Source: Mytilinidion resinicola (lineage: Eukaryota; Ascomycota; Dothideomycetes; Mytilinidiales; Mytilinidiaceae). Taken from it: a DNA stretch of 64,000 nucleotides. Each line of letters opens with the position of its first letter. The first letter of the stretch is position 1. Under the pieces are notes generated by a model, which saw only the letters and a program-made list of their open reading frames with translations, ran no database searches and was not told the origin of the DNA. The DNA lies in NCBI RefSeq assembly GCF_010093595.1, contig NW_022985462.1, positions 560,534 through 624,533 on the forward strand. Reading direction: 5' to 3'. Positions 34,750 through 49,109 of the stretch are shown piece by piece. The position numbers and the translations under genes are program-made.

Positions 34750-34887
34750 AGCACCCTCCAAATCCCTCTCCCCGGCAGAAGCCACACCAAAATGAGCGCA
34801 CTGCTGTCCGGCCCTGTCCCCAGTGCGACACACGCACTGGCGCTCACCGTCACGCAACTCAGCCCAAATCCCACCGCACAGGTTTTA

Positions 34888-35517
34888 TTATGAAGTCGGC
34901 CGCGTCTTTAATTGCACACCATGCCAGCTCTTGATCTCGTCCGCCAGCACCTGGTTGACAAGCTTGTGCTGCTTGATGACGGTCAAGCCCTTGAAGCGCG
35001 CCGACTCGATATCCAGCGCATACATAGATCCGCAGCCGCCACTAATGTCCTGCACCTGTTGCGCGCAGCATGCGTCAGCGATCTTGCTCGGATAGACACT
35101 GGAAGTGTGGGGAAGGCCGGGGAAGCGACGCCAGCAATCCCATCGTCGATGTCCCGTTCCCCTCTTTTTCGCGAGCCGAGCTCATGGGATGTTGGGTGGG
35201 ACGGATAGATGTATATGTACCTCCAGATTGACAGGGTCGAACTCGGCCTTAATCTTGTTGAAGACTGCTAGTTCCCCTTCGGATAGGTAATCCGGCGGCT
35301 CGACCGCGCTGCTGCTGCTGCTGGCAGCTTCTTGGGAGTACGGTCTCCTGGAGGCTGCAGAATGGGCTGATGCCAGGGGCGGCGGGCGCACTGCGAGAAG
35401 AGGAGATGCCTGGGAAGGCTGGGCTGCTCGTGTCCGACATGCTGCAAGGAGGCGAGGTGCTCGGTTCGTGCGGAGGAGGGATGCAGCGCTGCGCTGCAGT
35501 GCTCGGGAGGGGGCCAT
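34888..35517 (-). CDS. BOL3: Mitochondrial BolA-like protein
   Basis: Minus-strand exons are 35517-35221 and 35055-34888 (154 aa), separated by a 165-nt intron (GTACAT...CAACAG). The N-terminal 60 residues are rich in Arg, Ala and Ser (MAPSRALQRSAASLLRTNRAPRLL), a typical mitochondrial import sequence. The BolA fold follows: LSEGELAVFNKIKAEFDPVNLE-VQDISGGCGSMYALDIES, with the family signature RFKGLTVIKQHKLVNQVL and the WHGVQLKTRP end. The conserved His of the signature and the Cys in GGCGSMY, a BolA3-type feature, are both present and can join monothiol glutaredoxins in Fe-S cluster binding. Bol3/BOLA3 helps insert Fe-S clusters into mitochondrial proteins. Assignment to Bol3 rather than Bol1 rests on the GGCG motif and the presequence. 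Confidence 0.9.
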
Positions 35518-38500
35518 GCTGGGCGCGTAGGTGAAGACTGCGTGTGCGGCACTCAGAGATCGAGCTGCACAGGGTGGATCGCGCGTGCAATTGGTGTTGA
35601 CTTACCAGAGACGATGCAATTTACTTTGACGTTGACGTCGGTGACAGCACTTACGGCGGAAGATTCCGACCAGCCTCGCTTGTGCCACCAATCGCCGGGT
35701 CCTGCTTACTCATCTGTATTCGGAATGTTTTTCGCGAGGTTGAGGAGTTTCAGCAACGGCGAGAATTTCCACCTCAATTCGATCCCCAAGGCCCAGATCA
35801 ACGAAAACTCAGTCCCCAGCCGCGGGGCTAGCTGGAGGCTAACAAGACTGTGCTTCACGCACGTCGCAGTCCGGGGAACAGTGGAGCCCATGTGGGCAGG
35901 AGCTCCCGCATGTACCTCCAAGTACCTTCACGCATCTTTGTACCGCGAGGTTTTCTTCCGTATACGCCGTACCTACTGTCCACGCCTCCAGCCGACATCG
36001 TCGCCGCCAGCCCTGTAGAGCTCCCCACCACCGTCTGCCCGCAGCCCAACGCTTGATTGCTAGCCCTCCATGACAGCTCAACACCACAGCCAGGACCCCT
36101 CATTTGCCCATTAGCCCCTTAGTGCCGATCTCTCAGACCCTGAGAATGCAACAACGGCGTGAGGCGGAACGGGAAGCACGGTTCGAGAACGGCCCTGCAC
36201 GACGTTTCGTTGTCCTTCACTGCCCTCCTTCGAGCCAGTCCGTCTGCCGATCCAGCCTTCACATGCACTTGCTGCAGTCCCAACACAACATACTTCGGCC
36301 AAGTCGAGCCAGCCATGCGCGGTCCAAATCATGGCGCGAAGCCACCGGGGTCGCACCCCTCACGGGTTGGAGCTTGGGCATATACACCTTAGTGATGGAT
36401 GAGGAGCAGCAGCGATAGAACACCCTGCGCCGGAAATGCTACTCCACGGGCCTCCGATTAGATTTGCATGCAGATGTGGCTGCAGATGCCGCGGACACTG
36501 TTCTCTTCGCAGCTGCATCGTCTCGCTTGAACCGCGACGGCGCGATGCGGAGAGCATTCGAGGTGATAATACTTGCTGCAGTTCCGTGACTGACCGGCGA
36601 CAGACCCTCCAGTGGTCTGATCCAACTCCACTATTTCTCCACCCCCATCAGCACCAGCAGCACCACTGACAATCGTATTCACCAGAAGCAGCGAAACCCC
36701 GAACGCTCTCCTCATCCTTCAAAGACTGCGACTAAAAAATCAGTGGGGTCCAGCATCAAGGCCCCACCTTGCAGTCAGCCGCTCTCGACGCATCCAAACC
36801 CAGCAACTCCAGACAGCCTCCTGCACCCCGGCCGCGCGCCTATCTCGAACCCCTCCAGCGTGCCAGACCTACCAAGCCCTCTAGCCAGGGCCGACATGAG
36901 GAAAGCCGGAGGCACTCCGCCTGTGTGGCGGCCAGCATCATGCCTGTCATGACCAATTGCCAACGGCACCATTTCCGGCGCCCCGACAAAGAGGACTGGG
37001 AACAGGACAAAATTGAATAGGCCTCCGACGCGAGAGCGCGCGCTGGAAACGCCACAACACCATGACAAAAAAATCTTGCCTCTCCATCCATCTCTGAATG
37101 ATATGCGGCCACCACCGCACGAGGGGGCAAATTGCGACACCACCCATCAGCACACGTATGCGCGAATGGCGAAAATCCGCTCATCCACACCTCTTCTCAT
37201 CCATGGTGTTGAGGGGTCTCGGGCCAGCCCAAAAAAACCCCAGAACGAGCCTCCGATTCCGCCATCTCACGAACCCCGGCCGCCGGCTTACCGCTTTTAG
37301 CACTGCGCATGTAAGCGGGCGCTGCTGGGGGAGCTGGGCTGGGCCTCTCTCGCACGAACATCCGCCTGTCACACTGACCGGGCCGGCTGCAGGGTAAGAA
37401 AGGGCTTCGGCTCGGGATCTAGAATATCGCCTAGCCTTCGGCATTAGTCGCCAGGCCGCTATCGACGGGTACGGCGCGGGCACGAGGAGGCAGGACGCCC
37501 CCCTTTGCGCGCCGATCAGGGCGTCGTCCCGGTGGAAGGGCTTTCAGGGTCTTTGATGGCTTTGATGTCCGTGAATTGTAGAATCTCGGAGTATGAAGAT
37601 CAGGTGAGTGCAGTGTCTCTCCCGGATTCGGGCAGTGAACAATATGCCGACCGATGTCGGCATCTGTCGTGCTGGCCTGTTTGAGGCCCGTCGCACAGCA
37701 GCAAGCAGAAGCATGCACGCTGCTTGGGAGGCATTGACTGGATGCAGCGAACCAGTGCGTCGGAACATCTCCAAAACAACTCGCTTCTTCCTCCGATTAT
37801 CACAGCGGAAGGATTTCATGAGTGGAGTGGAGTGGAGTGGGTGGCTCGCGCCTCCTTCGGGGGCAGGCGGATACGAAATATGATGTGCGCGTTCGCGTTG
37901 GATTTAATGATCAGTCCACCATAAAATAGATATTCATGATAAGAAGGAACGGATTTCAAATCCAAATTGCCTATTTGCCTCCGTAAACGGAATCTACCGT
38001 GTACACTCCATAGAAAGAGAGCTTTATGAAGCGATTCACCTCCGAAATGTCGTTATCGGCGCATTATTATCAATTCCATCTTCGCCCAGCGGAGAAAAGC
38101 TGGTATCGATGATTTGATCTGCGACTAGGCGAGCTCGGGAAATCCTTCAACGGCCTGTGAGGGCTAGTAAGAAGTGGGACTGCTGCAAGCCCTCCCTAGT
38201 TCGCCAATTGCCCCATTCGAACTCCATATTTATATCATGCCATGACTTTTGAACAGATCGAGTCGCATCTGCGTCCGCCTCAGTTGGGAAGAACCCAAGT
38301 ACATAGGTGCAGCCCTGCCCGCGTTGCATGTACGAGATGCTCGAGCTTTCTTCGCCTTCGGAAGGGACGTTTACGGGGTACGTTATCGGGGCTTCAAAGT
38401 CCATACATAAAGAGCTCGGAGTCGCTCCGACAGTCCTGCGCCCACAGCTCAGCTGAGCTTGTCCTTGTGTACTGATGGTGACAGGAGGCGGAACCGTGGT

Positions 38501-41500
38501 CGCGGTGATACAGGGAGGAGGGAGAGTCTCACCAATACAGGCGGTGGGTACAGCTCTTGGTGGTGCGGGCGGGAGCATGGGGTTGATACTGCTCGTGGGC
38601 ATCCGCGAAAACCGGCAGGTTCCGTTGCTGTGTATCTACGACATGCGTGCGAGGATTCGAAAGCCGCGGTATTCCGTACTCAGCTCGCTCGCGAGTCTGT
38701 GAACCTGTGAACAAGTTTAGTGGCGCGGAGAAAAGGTTTTCGTGGTCGTTATGTCGCTCGTCAGACGCGTAGGGCTATGCAGGCCCGCTGTGCGTAAGCC
38801 TCCTCGCCACAACCACAACACTACTTTTGTAGATTGTGAATAGTAATTGGAGCGCCCGTCGCCCGTGTTCCAGAAGATTTCGTCCAAGTCAGCCAGTGAG
38901 CGGGGCTGCGTGGTTGTTCAAGGCCGGCGATGTGCAACTGCACGTCATCCTCGCGGTGCGTCGCACTGCTGCGTTGGCAGAAAACGTTGAAAGAGAAACA
39001 GTGGCGGGACTGGCTAGAGCTGCGGAAGCACGGCATCGTAGGGCTGGCCGAGTGGGTCATCTGGAACGCGGCGAGCGCGGGGTTGGTGCGACGTGAGCCC
39101 AATTCTAGCCCGGCCGCGACGACTTCAAGATCACTTCACTGTAGTTGATAGTGACGGTGTAGTGGTGGGGTCGGACACGCGCCATCGGATCTGGCGGAGC
39201 TTAATTGCGATGGGGCTGCTAATTGCTGCCTAAATCTAAATTGATTGAGTATTCTTGAGACTTCGATAAGGCGTTAAGCTAGATGTCGCTCTCAGTGGTA
39301 CGTTACGGAAATACTAAGAGAAATGAATTAGTGGCTTAGTTAGTTGTCTAGGGAGAGACAAGAGAGATGGCCCGCGCTTGAGCAACCTCTGGTGGTGACT
39401 TTTGAGGAAGCCTGTGATGGATCTCCGGCGATACCTAGCTCAAGGCTACAATCCGTGGAGTGGGAATGATGGAGGAACCGGCGGAAGCTAGACCCCACGC
39501 TGGAGGGACAGCGCGTGAGATGAAAATACGAGGATTGAAGGTGGCATAGCTGAACAATCCTGATGAACGGAAGTGGAGTTAGTGAACTAGACTCTTAAGG
39601 ATCAAGCCGTTAACCTAGGCGTCCTGCGATTATGATTAGCGGGGCGTTATCTATGTACAATGATGTGAGGGAAGTGGGCGTTGGGAGCGGTGTGAAAGTA
39701 AGTCGCAGCGCGGGGTGGCGAGAAAAGTCGTGATGGTGGGCTGCCCCTCCGGTATCGCACGGCGATGGGATTCTACCGTGCCACAGTCGTGACTGTGGTT
39801 GCGCATTCATACTTGTGGCTTTTCGCCGTCGTGAACATACCGATCGCCATGTCACTGGTGATCTATTCGGAGGTGGAGTGTACTCCGCGGATGGGCACCC
39901 GAGCAACTTGCTAGAGTGGGTTGACATTAACGTTGACGTGGCTCAGAACGCGATAGGTGCAGACGCCAAAGTTGGCCCTGACCAACAACACCACGACTTC
40001 GCGGTCCATCTTTTCGCTTGCCAGCATGACTGGTGCACAACCTCCTTGCGTCAGGGGCGGATAAGAAGCTTGTTTCCTCAGTGCGGAGATTCCAGGATTC
40101 AAGACCCGTCGCAAGGCTTCGGATGTGCCCTGCGCGCGCCGCGGGATTCGTGGGTGCGAATTCGCGGGAAGCAGGTTTCTCGTGCATATTTAACGCGTTC
40201 TCGGCGTCCAAGATCGCATCCGCGTCGTGACGGACAAAGTCGTTGACTCCGGCTTACAATGAGTCCTCTGGTCCCGTGAGGAGCAGCTGTAGCTGGGCGG
40301 AGAGGATCAAGTAGTGAACGTTCTTTTGCTTTTGACAGAAAGAAATACTGTACTGTAAAAGAACTGAAAACGGTGACAGTGGCCAGTTAGTCAGTGCACG
40401 GCCCTCCATCGAGTTGTTGCATTTCCCCGCAAAGTTGGGGGCGCGAACCATGGCCTTTGCGGTGTGGCAGATGATGGCGTTTTGCTGCTGGGGTACGATT
40501 CGTGACGGGCTGCCAGCCAGCCCATGTGGCATCCAATGGCAGAAAACGAGCTGTGCACGGTCTGGATGGTGGCTCGTCAGCTGGTGAGAGCCGTTGACGC
40601 TGAACATCTCTCAGCAGATTGGTATACATGCACAGAGATGTCGTTGACGAAGTCGTTCTCTGATCTGGATGTCGAAGGGCCTTCTACTTAGTCAAGAATT
40701 GTATCCAAGGCCGGATCGGGTCAACCAAATTGATCCGAATTTGCAAAGTGATGCGTGAGCGGCACTACTGGGACTACTAGTGTGCTTCTCCAAGCTTGGT
40801 GCTGAAACTTGCCATGGACATGGCAAAGTATGTCTCCGCAGAGAACTCGGTTGGAAGCTATGTGGGGGTTCCAGTCAATATGTAGTCATTTGCACGGGGC
40901 GATCGTTGTGTTCGGCGTGGCCCTCCAGAAATCGGCCACTGACGAAGCCGTAGCTTGGTCGTGCGAATTGGACGCTGTGAGGGTCGCGCCGGCCGGAGAA
41001 AAAATCGGTAGGAGGAGCAGACTCAAGATCGCCAGTGGCTCTGATCCACGGTATATACTCCGTGGCTGGGCGACGGCAGCGCTCAAGGGCCGCTTCTGGA
41101 CACGATATCTGCGATCATCGATTTTGCGTGGGACGTAATGGTGGCCTGGGCGGAAAGCCTTGGCGAAAGCCGTTTTTTAGTGGGCTTCTTGGGATTAGCC
41201 CTCGACAGGCGATCGACGCGGTGGAACGCGCGCCGCATGCCTAGCGCCAGGCGGTCAAGAAGGCTCATCTCCGCTCACGACGAGTGGCTGCTTTCTGCCG
41301 GTGCAAAATTTTACGGGTCTCAGCGGCTTGCAGGTGGAGATAGCAGCTGCAGCCTCTGGCGTGCCGGCCGCCCCCCGGCCTCGAGTCGCATGCCAGACCC
41401 CACCTGCTCCATCTGCTTAGAGCGCGCGCAGTATACGAGCTCTCGATAGCACCATGGATGCCTTCCAAGCAGTCCGCAGGAGCCGTGAGAGTCGAGGTGG

Positions 41501-44132
41501 ACACTAAGTTCGCAACCGGGAATGTCCGTATGTGCAGTGGGGGTGCAACTGGTACATCAGAAGCGTCCAACGATCGATCGGATGCGCGAGCCGTGGTTCA
41601 TGTTGTTGTGGTCGTCGAGCGTACGGAGTACAACGACAACAGCTCAGTATGGCGTCGTCGAGGGAGCGGATCGCGATAAGCTCCACCCTCAGCTCAGGCC
41701 CGCCGTGAAAATAAATTTAGGTTCAGCCACCAACCCGATGCGGGCCTGAATCGCATTCGATACCTCACCTCCGCCCGTCTCGGAGAGTGGGCAAGATTGG
41801 TATCCGTTGGGGTAGCCGCGCGCAAACTACGGCGTGGTTGTCAACACCACAACAAAGCCTCGTTGCCGGCTTCGTCTCGTCCTGCCAGCATGGATTGGGT
41901 GCTGCGCCGAGTCCGTATCAGCCGCTGAGCATTCCGCGACCATCAGGTGTCTCAAACCCAGACTGCGGCGTCGTCTGCATGCAACAGAGGCAGGGAGAAT
42001 GCGGGGAAGAGAAGGCCTCGTCTGAGCGTGGCATGGAGTCGTGAGACGGCGTGAAGGCGTAGGCAGCCAATTGCAGGCCACGCCGTGTGAGCGGCCACGG
42101 GAGCGTTCTGCAGACGGAGAGGTCTGAAGGGTCTGTCGAGGGTCGCTCTGGAGCATCGGGAGGCTCTTTGTCGGAGGAGCTGAATTAAGGCACTCCCGTC
42201 GCCGCAAGCGTGCGCTGAATCCTGAAAAGTTCGCGATGGCTGCTCGCGGACAGGCGTCGCGAATGCCATGCTTGGACGGCCGGGCGCTTGAGACGCGGCC
42301 CACAACACCACGACGGCTCGCTTGCACAGGCCTAGGAAGACGTCCGACGCGATGTGCATCCCAGCACGCCAGCTGCACGTCGCGCAGGGAGAGGGTGGCT
42401 CACGCAGGCCTCTCAGGGCTGATTGGAGGAGGGCGTCGACCGCCTTTTCGCGAGGCCCGGGGTCGCGAGAAGATCTTCGCCGTTCTTTGCCACCGCCTGG
42501 AGGGGTGTTTTTAGAGCGGAGGATCGCGATGGCGGTGGTGTTGCGGCGCCGTGCTTCAGGTACAGCGCCGCTCTGCCAGGCACTCCGGCCAGGTGGCCGC
42601 TCAGGACGAGCAGCAGCCGCGCGTGCGGGCGGCGAGAGGTCAATTGAAACGGAGCAGGCGGCACAAGAATCGCGATGGCGATGGCGTGGTGGCATGATGT
42701 CATGCTGGGAAATAATGGGCGCCAGATCCCGAGGGGCTCATTTCGCTGCCAAGGTGTGGCGATGACTAAGGGGGCGGCTCTCCAGCTCGGCGGGCGCCAG
42801 GCCAATGCGACACGGGCAGCCTCAGCGTGCGGAGGCTGGCTCGCAACGTGGGTGGAGAGTGGAGGTGCGCAGACGCCCAGTCAACGGCGGTGCGTGAAGG
42901 CGGGAGAGCAGTCTCGCAGGGCTCGCAGGTCACTCCACGCCGCTCGTCGCGGCGACGCGAACCTTGGAACGAGCGTTCCGCGCGGCGCCGTCGAGCCCGC
43001 CGTCATGATGTGATGGAGGCAGGCCGAGCAGGCCACAGGGCTGCGTCGCCCGCTTTCGGCGGCCGTGGTGCTGTGCCGGGCGATGGCATGAGGTGGCCTT
43101 CAGCGCAGCGTCGCAAGTACTTGTATGTACACGCCCGCGAGCAGTGTATTCGCAAGTCCACAGCTGCATCTCCAGGCCCCGCCGCCTGCATCCACCTCCG
43201 CCAGCACCTGCGAAGCCCGTCAGAGGCCGATGCCGCTCGCCGCCCGCCGCCCGCAACCCGCGTCGATAGCACACACGGCCGGTGTTGCACGCCTGCGCTC
43301 ACTGCAGATAGCTCCCCCGTCGCGCTAAAGAGCCCTGGTCGCGCCCCCGGTCTGTTGGGGTGGATCAAGCCGTCTTGGTTTGCGCCGCGCCAGCCTTGAT
43401 TCGCCTACGCGAGCGAGTCTCGACGAGCAGCCGGGGCCATATCGACCTCGCAGGCCTCTGCTGCCCCAATAATCCCAGGCCTGCCTGCTGCACCACCATC
43501 GCCCTCAACCCTCCTCTCTCCCCTCCCCTCTCCCCTCTCCATCCTCACCCATTCTCTAGGCCTCTGCGAGCCTGTCCCGCTACACACAAAGGCCTTCTCG
43601 TTCGCGGATCCGACTGTCCCTTACGACCACGCCGACCTCGGTGGCGCCCTTATCAAACAAAGCTGCTTTGTTGCTGATTTATCAGTCCACCCCCAGCAGA
43701 GGCAGCAGAGAGCCACCGGATCTCCCGGCCTCGCTTTCCTCGACGACAATTCACCTCATTGTCGCCTGGGCTTCTCGTCTCCGCCTCCTCCAGCCGTCCT
43801 CGCAGCGTCCTCGACGACACAGCTTTCACTAGCTGTGCCTCAGCCTGCGTATTCACCTCCGAGCGGCTTATCACGAGCGTCTCCGCCCTCCAGACGCCCG
43901 CACCCCATATCATGTAGGTTTCCTTCTCTTCTCCTCTCAGCACCAAACCCAGAGTCACCAGCACCTCCACACCTTCCTCACGCCACGCATTGCCCAGTCC
44001 ACCACTCTCGCTAACCACCCCGGCCTGTCTGCAGTCAGTATTTGTTTTAATACTCTCTTTTAATGCCCTGGAAGTCCTAACAGCCTCCCTCCTTATTCGA
44101 TCCACTTCTTCGACGCCCTAGAAGTCGGCCGG
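35518..44132. other. 8.6-kb GC-rich region without a convincing gene
   Basis: Both strands have many overlapping ORFs of 60-250 codons, as expected in GC-rich DNA with few stop codons. None shows a domain, a signal peptide with a plausible mature part, or a set of splice sites that joins ORFs into a coherent protein, apart from a weak candidate at 38147-38714. A (GGAGT)n patch is near 37820-37840 and a CT-rich tract at 43500-43560. The last 500 bp may be the leader and promoter of the PP1-targeting subunit gene. I saw no tRNA or mobile element. Confidence 0.5.
38147..38714 (-). CDS. Weak candidate gene, unknown protein
   Basis: A 151-codon ORF (38602-38147) overlaps a 61-codon ORF (38714-38529). 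A fair intron (GTGAGA...CACCATCAG) could join the second to the first, giving HRLYC-TQGQAQLSCGRR. The later part (GQAQLSCGRRTVGATPSSLC, then ITYPVNVPSEGEESSS) reads like real protein but matches nothing I know. It is equally possible that this is chance. Confidence 0.2.
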
Positions 44133-46430
44133 ATGCCTTACACGCCGCCCTCCCAGCGGTCACCTGCGTCCACCAAACCAAACAGTCCTATCCTGAGCCG
44201 GAACCATTCCTATGCCGAACAGGCCAACCCCTCGCCCGTTGCTGTGAGCCGGCCCGCCCTGCCTCGCTCCATCTCCTCGACCTCCTATCTAAACAAGCAC
44301 CGCCGGACTCCGTCCATCTCCCAGAACAATGGCCAGGCCTCGAATGGCGAGGTGACGAGCTCGCCCACGGATACTCGGGAGCATCATAGTCTGGGATCTA
44401 CGAATGGTAGCCTCCGCCAGTCTCCTCCTCCTGTGAACAATCTTCTGATTCCGTCAGGTGCGATTACGACGCCTCCTGATTCCTCTGACGACGACGAGCG
44501 CGGCCGAGAGCTTGGCAACCTCGCGGACCTCCATGTCGCCCTCCAGAACATCGACGTGAAGAGAGCCGGTTCGCCTGTCCGCAGCAATGAGAAGCCCATT
44601 CCGCTGCCGCCGACGACTGTCCCGTTCGACTTTTCCGCTCTGCCCCGTGCTCTTACTCCAGAGGCTCGCAAGATCTCCCACTCTCGGTCATCCAGCGAGA
44701 TTACACTATCCCAGCATGTTCCTCAGCTAAATACTGAAGCTACCCTCATTAGCTCTTCTGATGACAGCGATCTCGATGACGATGAGCTGCGGATAAAACC
44801 GCCGCTCCTCCGAAAAAAGTCTGGCGAGTTGGTGAAGCCAGCCCTCCGACCTACATCGCGTCGACGACCCTCGAGCATGCCTGGCACTCCCACATTCTCC
44901 AAGGCCGTCCACTTCAACGAAGATATTGAGCAGGTGCGACATTTCCTCCAGGTTGATCGCCCGATAGCAGTTAGTGCAGGCTCCTCTCCGGTGGAGACTT
45001 ACGACAGCGAGTCCGAGTACCCATTCGGGTACGAAGATAGCCACAAGTCTCGCCCCGTCGAGTGGGAAATCCGCCTAGCAAACTTTCCGGATGAGACCTA
45101 CGAGCGAAAGACGATGCCCATCCGAGTGGAGCGGATATTTCTGTCGTCCGACAACAAGACGCTGGTCGGTAGTGTTGCCGTGGCAAATATCTCGTTCCAA
45201 AAGTATGTCGTGGCTAGGTTCACCTTGGATTACTGGAAGACGACGTCAGAGGTGGTGGCAGAGTACAACAACGACGTCCGGAAGAAGCAGACCAACGATG
45301 GGTACGACCGGTTCAACTTCAACATCAAGCTGGCTGACCAAGCCAACCTGGAGACGAAGACCTTGTTGCTGTGTGTGCGATACAACGTTAATGGACAAGA
45401 GTTCTGGGACAACAACAACTCAATGAACTTCCAAGTCGACTTCACCAAGAAGAATGTTCCGCGTGGAAAGGGTGCGAACAAAGGACCAAGTGCTGGTACC
45501 TTGGGCGCCATTCCTCGCAGCAGACATTCTCCGCCGACAGCTCGTCCTCGATCGATGCCCGCCGCCTTCGACGACGACTTCGGCAATGGCTTCGAAACCA
45601 AGTACGAGTTCGGCTCGACAAGGTCCATCATCGGCGACTCGCCCAACTCAACCATTCGACTCAAGCCAAAGAGCAAGAACCGAGCCAACTTCTTCCCTGA
45701 CCCAGTAGCACGCAAGCCTACCGGAGCCAGCCATGCGTTCTCCACTCGCTATGACTTCGGTGCTTCGCTCACTGCTGCTTTGTCAAATGCGCAAACGGCT
45801 CTCGGCGACAAGAGTGGACTGAAAGGCACAGCCCCCACCAAGCCTACCGGGTTCTTCGACAATGCCGTTACCGGCAGCACACGGCCGACCAGTGTCCCGC
45901 GTCCGCCTGTTCCTGGTACTCGTCCTGATGCACTTCAATCCGAGAAGCCTGACTTGCAATCCGCCGAGTACAATGAGTTGATTCAGAAATTTTGCTTCGT
46001 ACGTGCTCCACGCCCTGGGATGGCCTGACCCTTCCGTAGCTAATTGTCGTATCAGTTCGGCACGCCCTCTGGAAAAGGCTCGCCGCAAGTTGCTTCTCCT
46101 GCTCCTAAGAACACTCATAACGACGGTGCTGGTGATTGTGTTCTGGAGTATAGTTCTGGAAGCAACCAAAACTCTGGATCAAGCAGTCCGGAGAGTCCGG
46201 AACCTGGCAAGGACATGCATTCCCTTGTCGATGGTGCAAATGATAGCAAATATTCCTCGAAAGCTTCTAACCCTTTCCTGTCCCGTTCGTCCTCCCCGGG
46301 GCCAATGACCGGATCTGACCCTGGAGATCGTACGACGTCGCCGCTGTACTACGGAGGGTCTCCGTACAACCACAACGTACTTGGCGGAATTTTCGCGGAG
46401 CCATCGCATACACCGCAAGCATGTGTTTAG
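44133..46430 (+). CDS. PP1 glycogen-targeting regulatory subunit with CBM21 domain (GAC1-like)
   Basis: Exons are 44133-45998 and 46056-46430 (746 aa); the 57-nt intron joins QKFCF-FGTPSGKGS. The first 250 residues are Ser/Pro-rich and probably disordered. The PP1-docking RVxF-type motif KAVHF is at 257-261. A CBM21 glycogen-binding domain follows at about 325-440: RVERIFLSSDNKTLVGSVAV, then VARFTLDYWKT, RFNFNIKLAD, LLLCVRYNVNGQEFWDNNN and the NFQVDF end. The C-terminal 300 residues are low in complexity, with basic and Ser-rich patches. Such subunits bring type 1 phosphatase to glycogen and favour glycogen synthesis by dephosphorylating glycogen synthase. Start ATG is the first in the frame and follows a long leader. 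The C-terminal tail is longer than yeast Gac1 homology alone would need. Confidence 0.9.
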
Positions 46431-47649
46431 TCGCTGGAGGAGGATTGTGACAGATTCGGTTGTTCCCCATGGACATGGAACGACATTACGAATTTTCTTA
46501 GTCACTATGACGCTGTGAACGACCTGTTAGTGATTACGACGAAGTTGAGCGGAGGGGTACGATGCAGCATCTGCAGGATACCTCGAGAGTTCGCCAGTCA
46601 TTTTCAATGCGGTCATTGTTTTCGAGTTTCGGTGCGACAATTGGCGAGCGTACGTCGGTTATTGCGCTCCCTGGCTGCATTTCTTCCGGGACGGCTCTGC
46701 TCGTGCTGCATTTTCGTCGGCGATTCTTGCATGTTATTTTCAACCACGGCGTTTTGGGCGGGCTGGCGCTCTGGGTTTTCTGGTCATCTCTTTCCTACTT
46801 ATCTGGCTCCGTCCAATAGACTGGTTGTAATTGTGCGTTTCTGCTGTCCGGTCTTCTCCTCTCCAGATGCGTCTCTGTGCCTTCTGCCGATGTTCCTTTC
46901 TTCGCCTTTATCTACGGTCTAGGGAAGGAAAAAGTTGGTCCGGGGCGCGTGTGTCTTTTAGCGTGCTCGATCGTAGGTGCTAGTCTTGTGCTCACCCACA
47001 GGTTCTGGACGCATTTCCGTACATATATGGTGGCCCGGTGCGGCTGCTGGCGAATTCAGTGTCTCCATCTTATTCATGTGCGCTAGAGCTCCTGCGTGTG
47101 TTTTGTTTCCTTGCTCTTTCTTCTGCTGTGGGTCTGGTTTCATGGTGTCTCTATCCCGACTTTTCGGGATCGCTTTCGGAGGCGAGCGTGGTCGTTTGAT
47201 TTCTCTGGGAGGAATGGACGTCGTGCAGATAGTTCTCCAACAGACCTAAGAACAAAGCCAAAAAATTCGATAGACGAGAGTGCCTGCTGCTTCCCACCGT
47301 GACATACAAAGGTATAAACATAGGCTGGACGCGCGATTGATGCAGCCGAACCCACGCGCAGTGAGTTGGTGGCCTCGTGGCATCCGGAGCTTGGAACAGT
47401 CGGTGTCCTAAACGAGAGACGACACGCCATCCTGCCCGCGGCCCGCATTCACCGCCTACCGAAGCGGCAGCATATTTTGCTTACTGCACGTACAATTGGA
47501 CTCCCAGCTCCACCATCGCCAGCGAGACACCGCTTCTGTTGCAACGCGCTTCCGCCCAGGAACCAACCCGCGAACTCCACGCGCTGCCTGCATATCCTCC
47601 CTCCCAATCCCGCCCACTCGCCCGCTGTCTCTCCCGCAAGCCACCAGCA
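46431..47649. other. Intergenic, 1.2 kb
   Basis: 3' flank of the GAC1-like gene and promoter of the EXPERA gene. ORFs here lack domains. Nothing else recognised. Confidence 0.55.
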
Positions 47650-48685
<1,036 letters not shown>

Positions 48686-49109
48686 GCCCGCAGCATCCAC
48701 GACACCATACTATACCACCCTTCGCTCGACGAATCTTCCACTTCGATCTCTCCGCTCTTGTTTATTAGGAGGACTTCTATACTTGACACACGCGCTTCTT
48801 CTTTTTGAGCGAATCTGTTTGGAGGATTCATGGGAACAGGCGTATTTGATGCGTTTGCGAAAGATTTCTGTTCTGCTTTATATACCCCCAAGTTTATTCT
48901 ATATTCTTCCGCCAAAAGGTACAATATGCTAGAAACCGCTGGTTTGTGATAGCTACTGAATCCCCGCCAACTCATCCGTGCAATTCGATGTCATGCAGTC
49001 TATCACCTATGCCACACAAGCCCAAAATTCAGCCCTACAAGACGTAGAAATGCTATTAATCTGATTCATAAACTCATATATGCATAAACCCATTCATGCC
49101 CCCCCTCCC
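48686..49109. other. Convergent intergenic region
   Basis: 424 bp between two convergent stop codons; expected to be 3' untranslated sequence of both genes. Nothing else seen. Confidence 0.6.

Larger units (their letters stand above)
33450..34887. other. Intergenic, 1.4 kb, contains MITE copy 2
   Basis: A 12-C run at 33805-33816 is followed by a TATATATA motif at 33837-33844 that lacks a clear downstream gene. The MITE (33980-34207) and two hairpins (34641-34657 and 34717-34749) are listed separately. Confidence 0.6.

Noticed and set aside
36100..43600. Dozens of ORFs of 60-250 codons on both strands
   Set aside because: They overlap in all frames in GC-rich DNA, lack domains, and cannot be joined by sensible introns; expected by chance.
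43653..44105. 150-aa minus-strand ORF upstream of the GAC1-like gene
   Set aside because: Lies in the probable leader/promoter, no domain or splice support.
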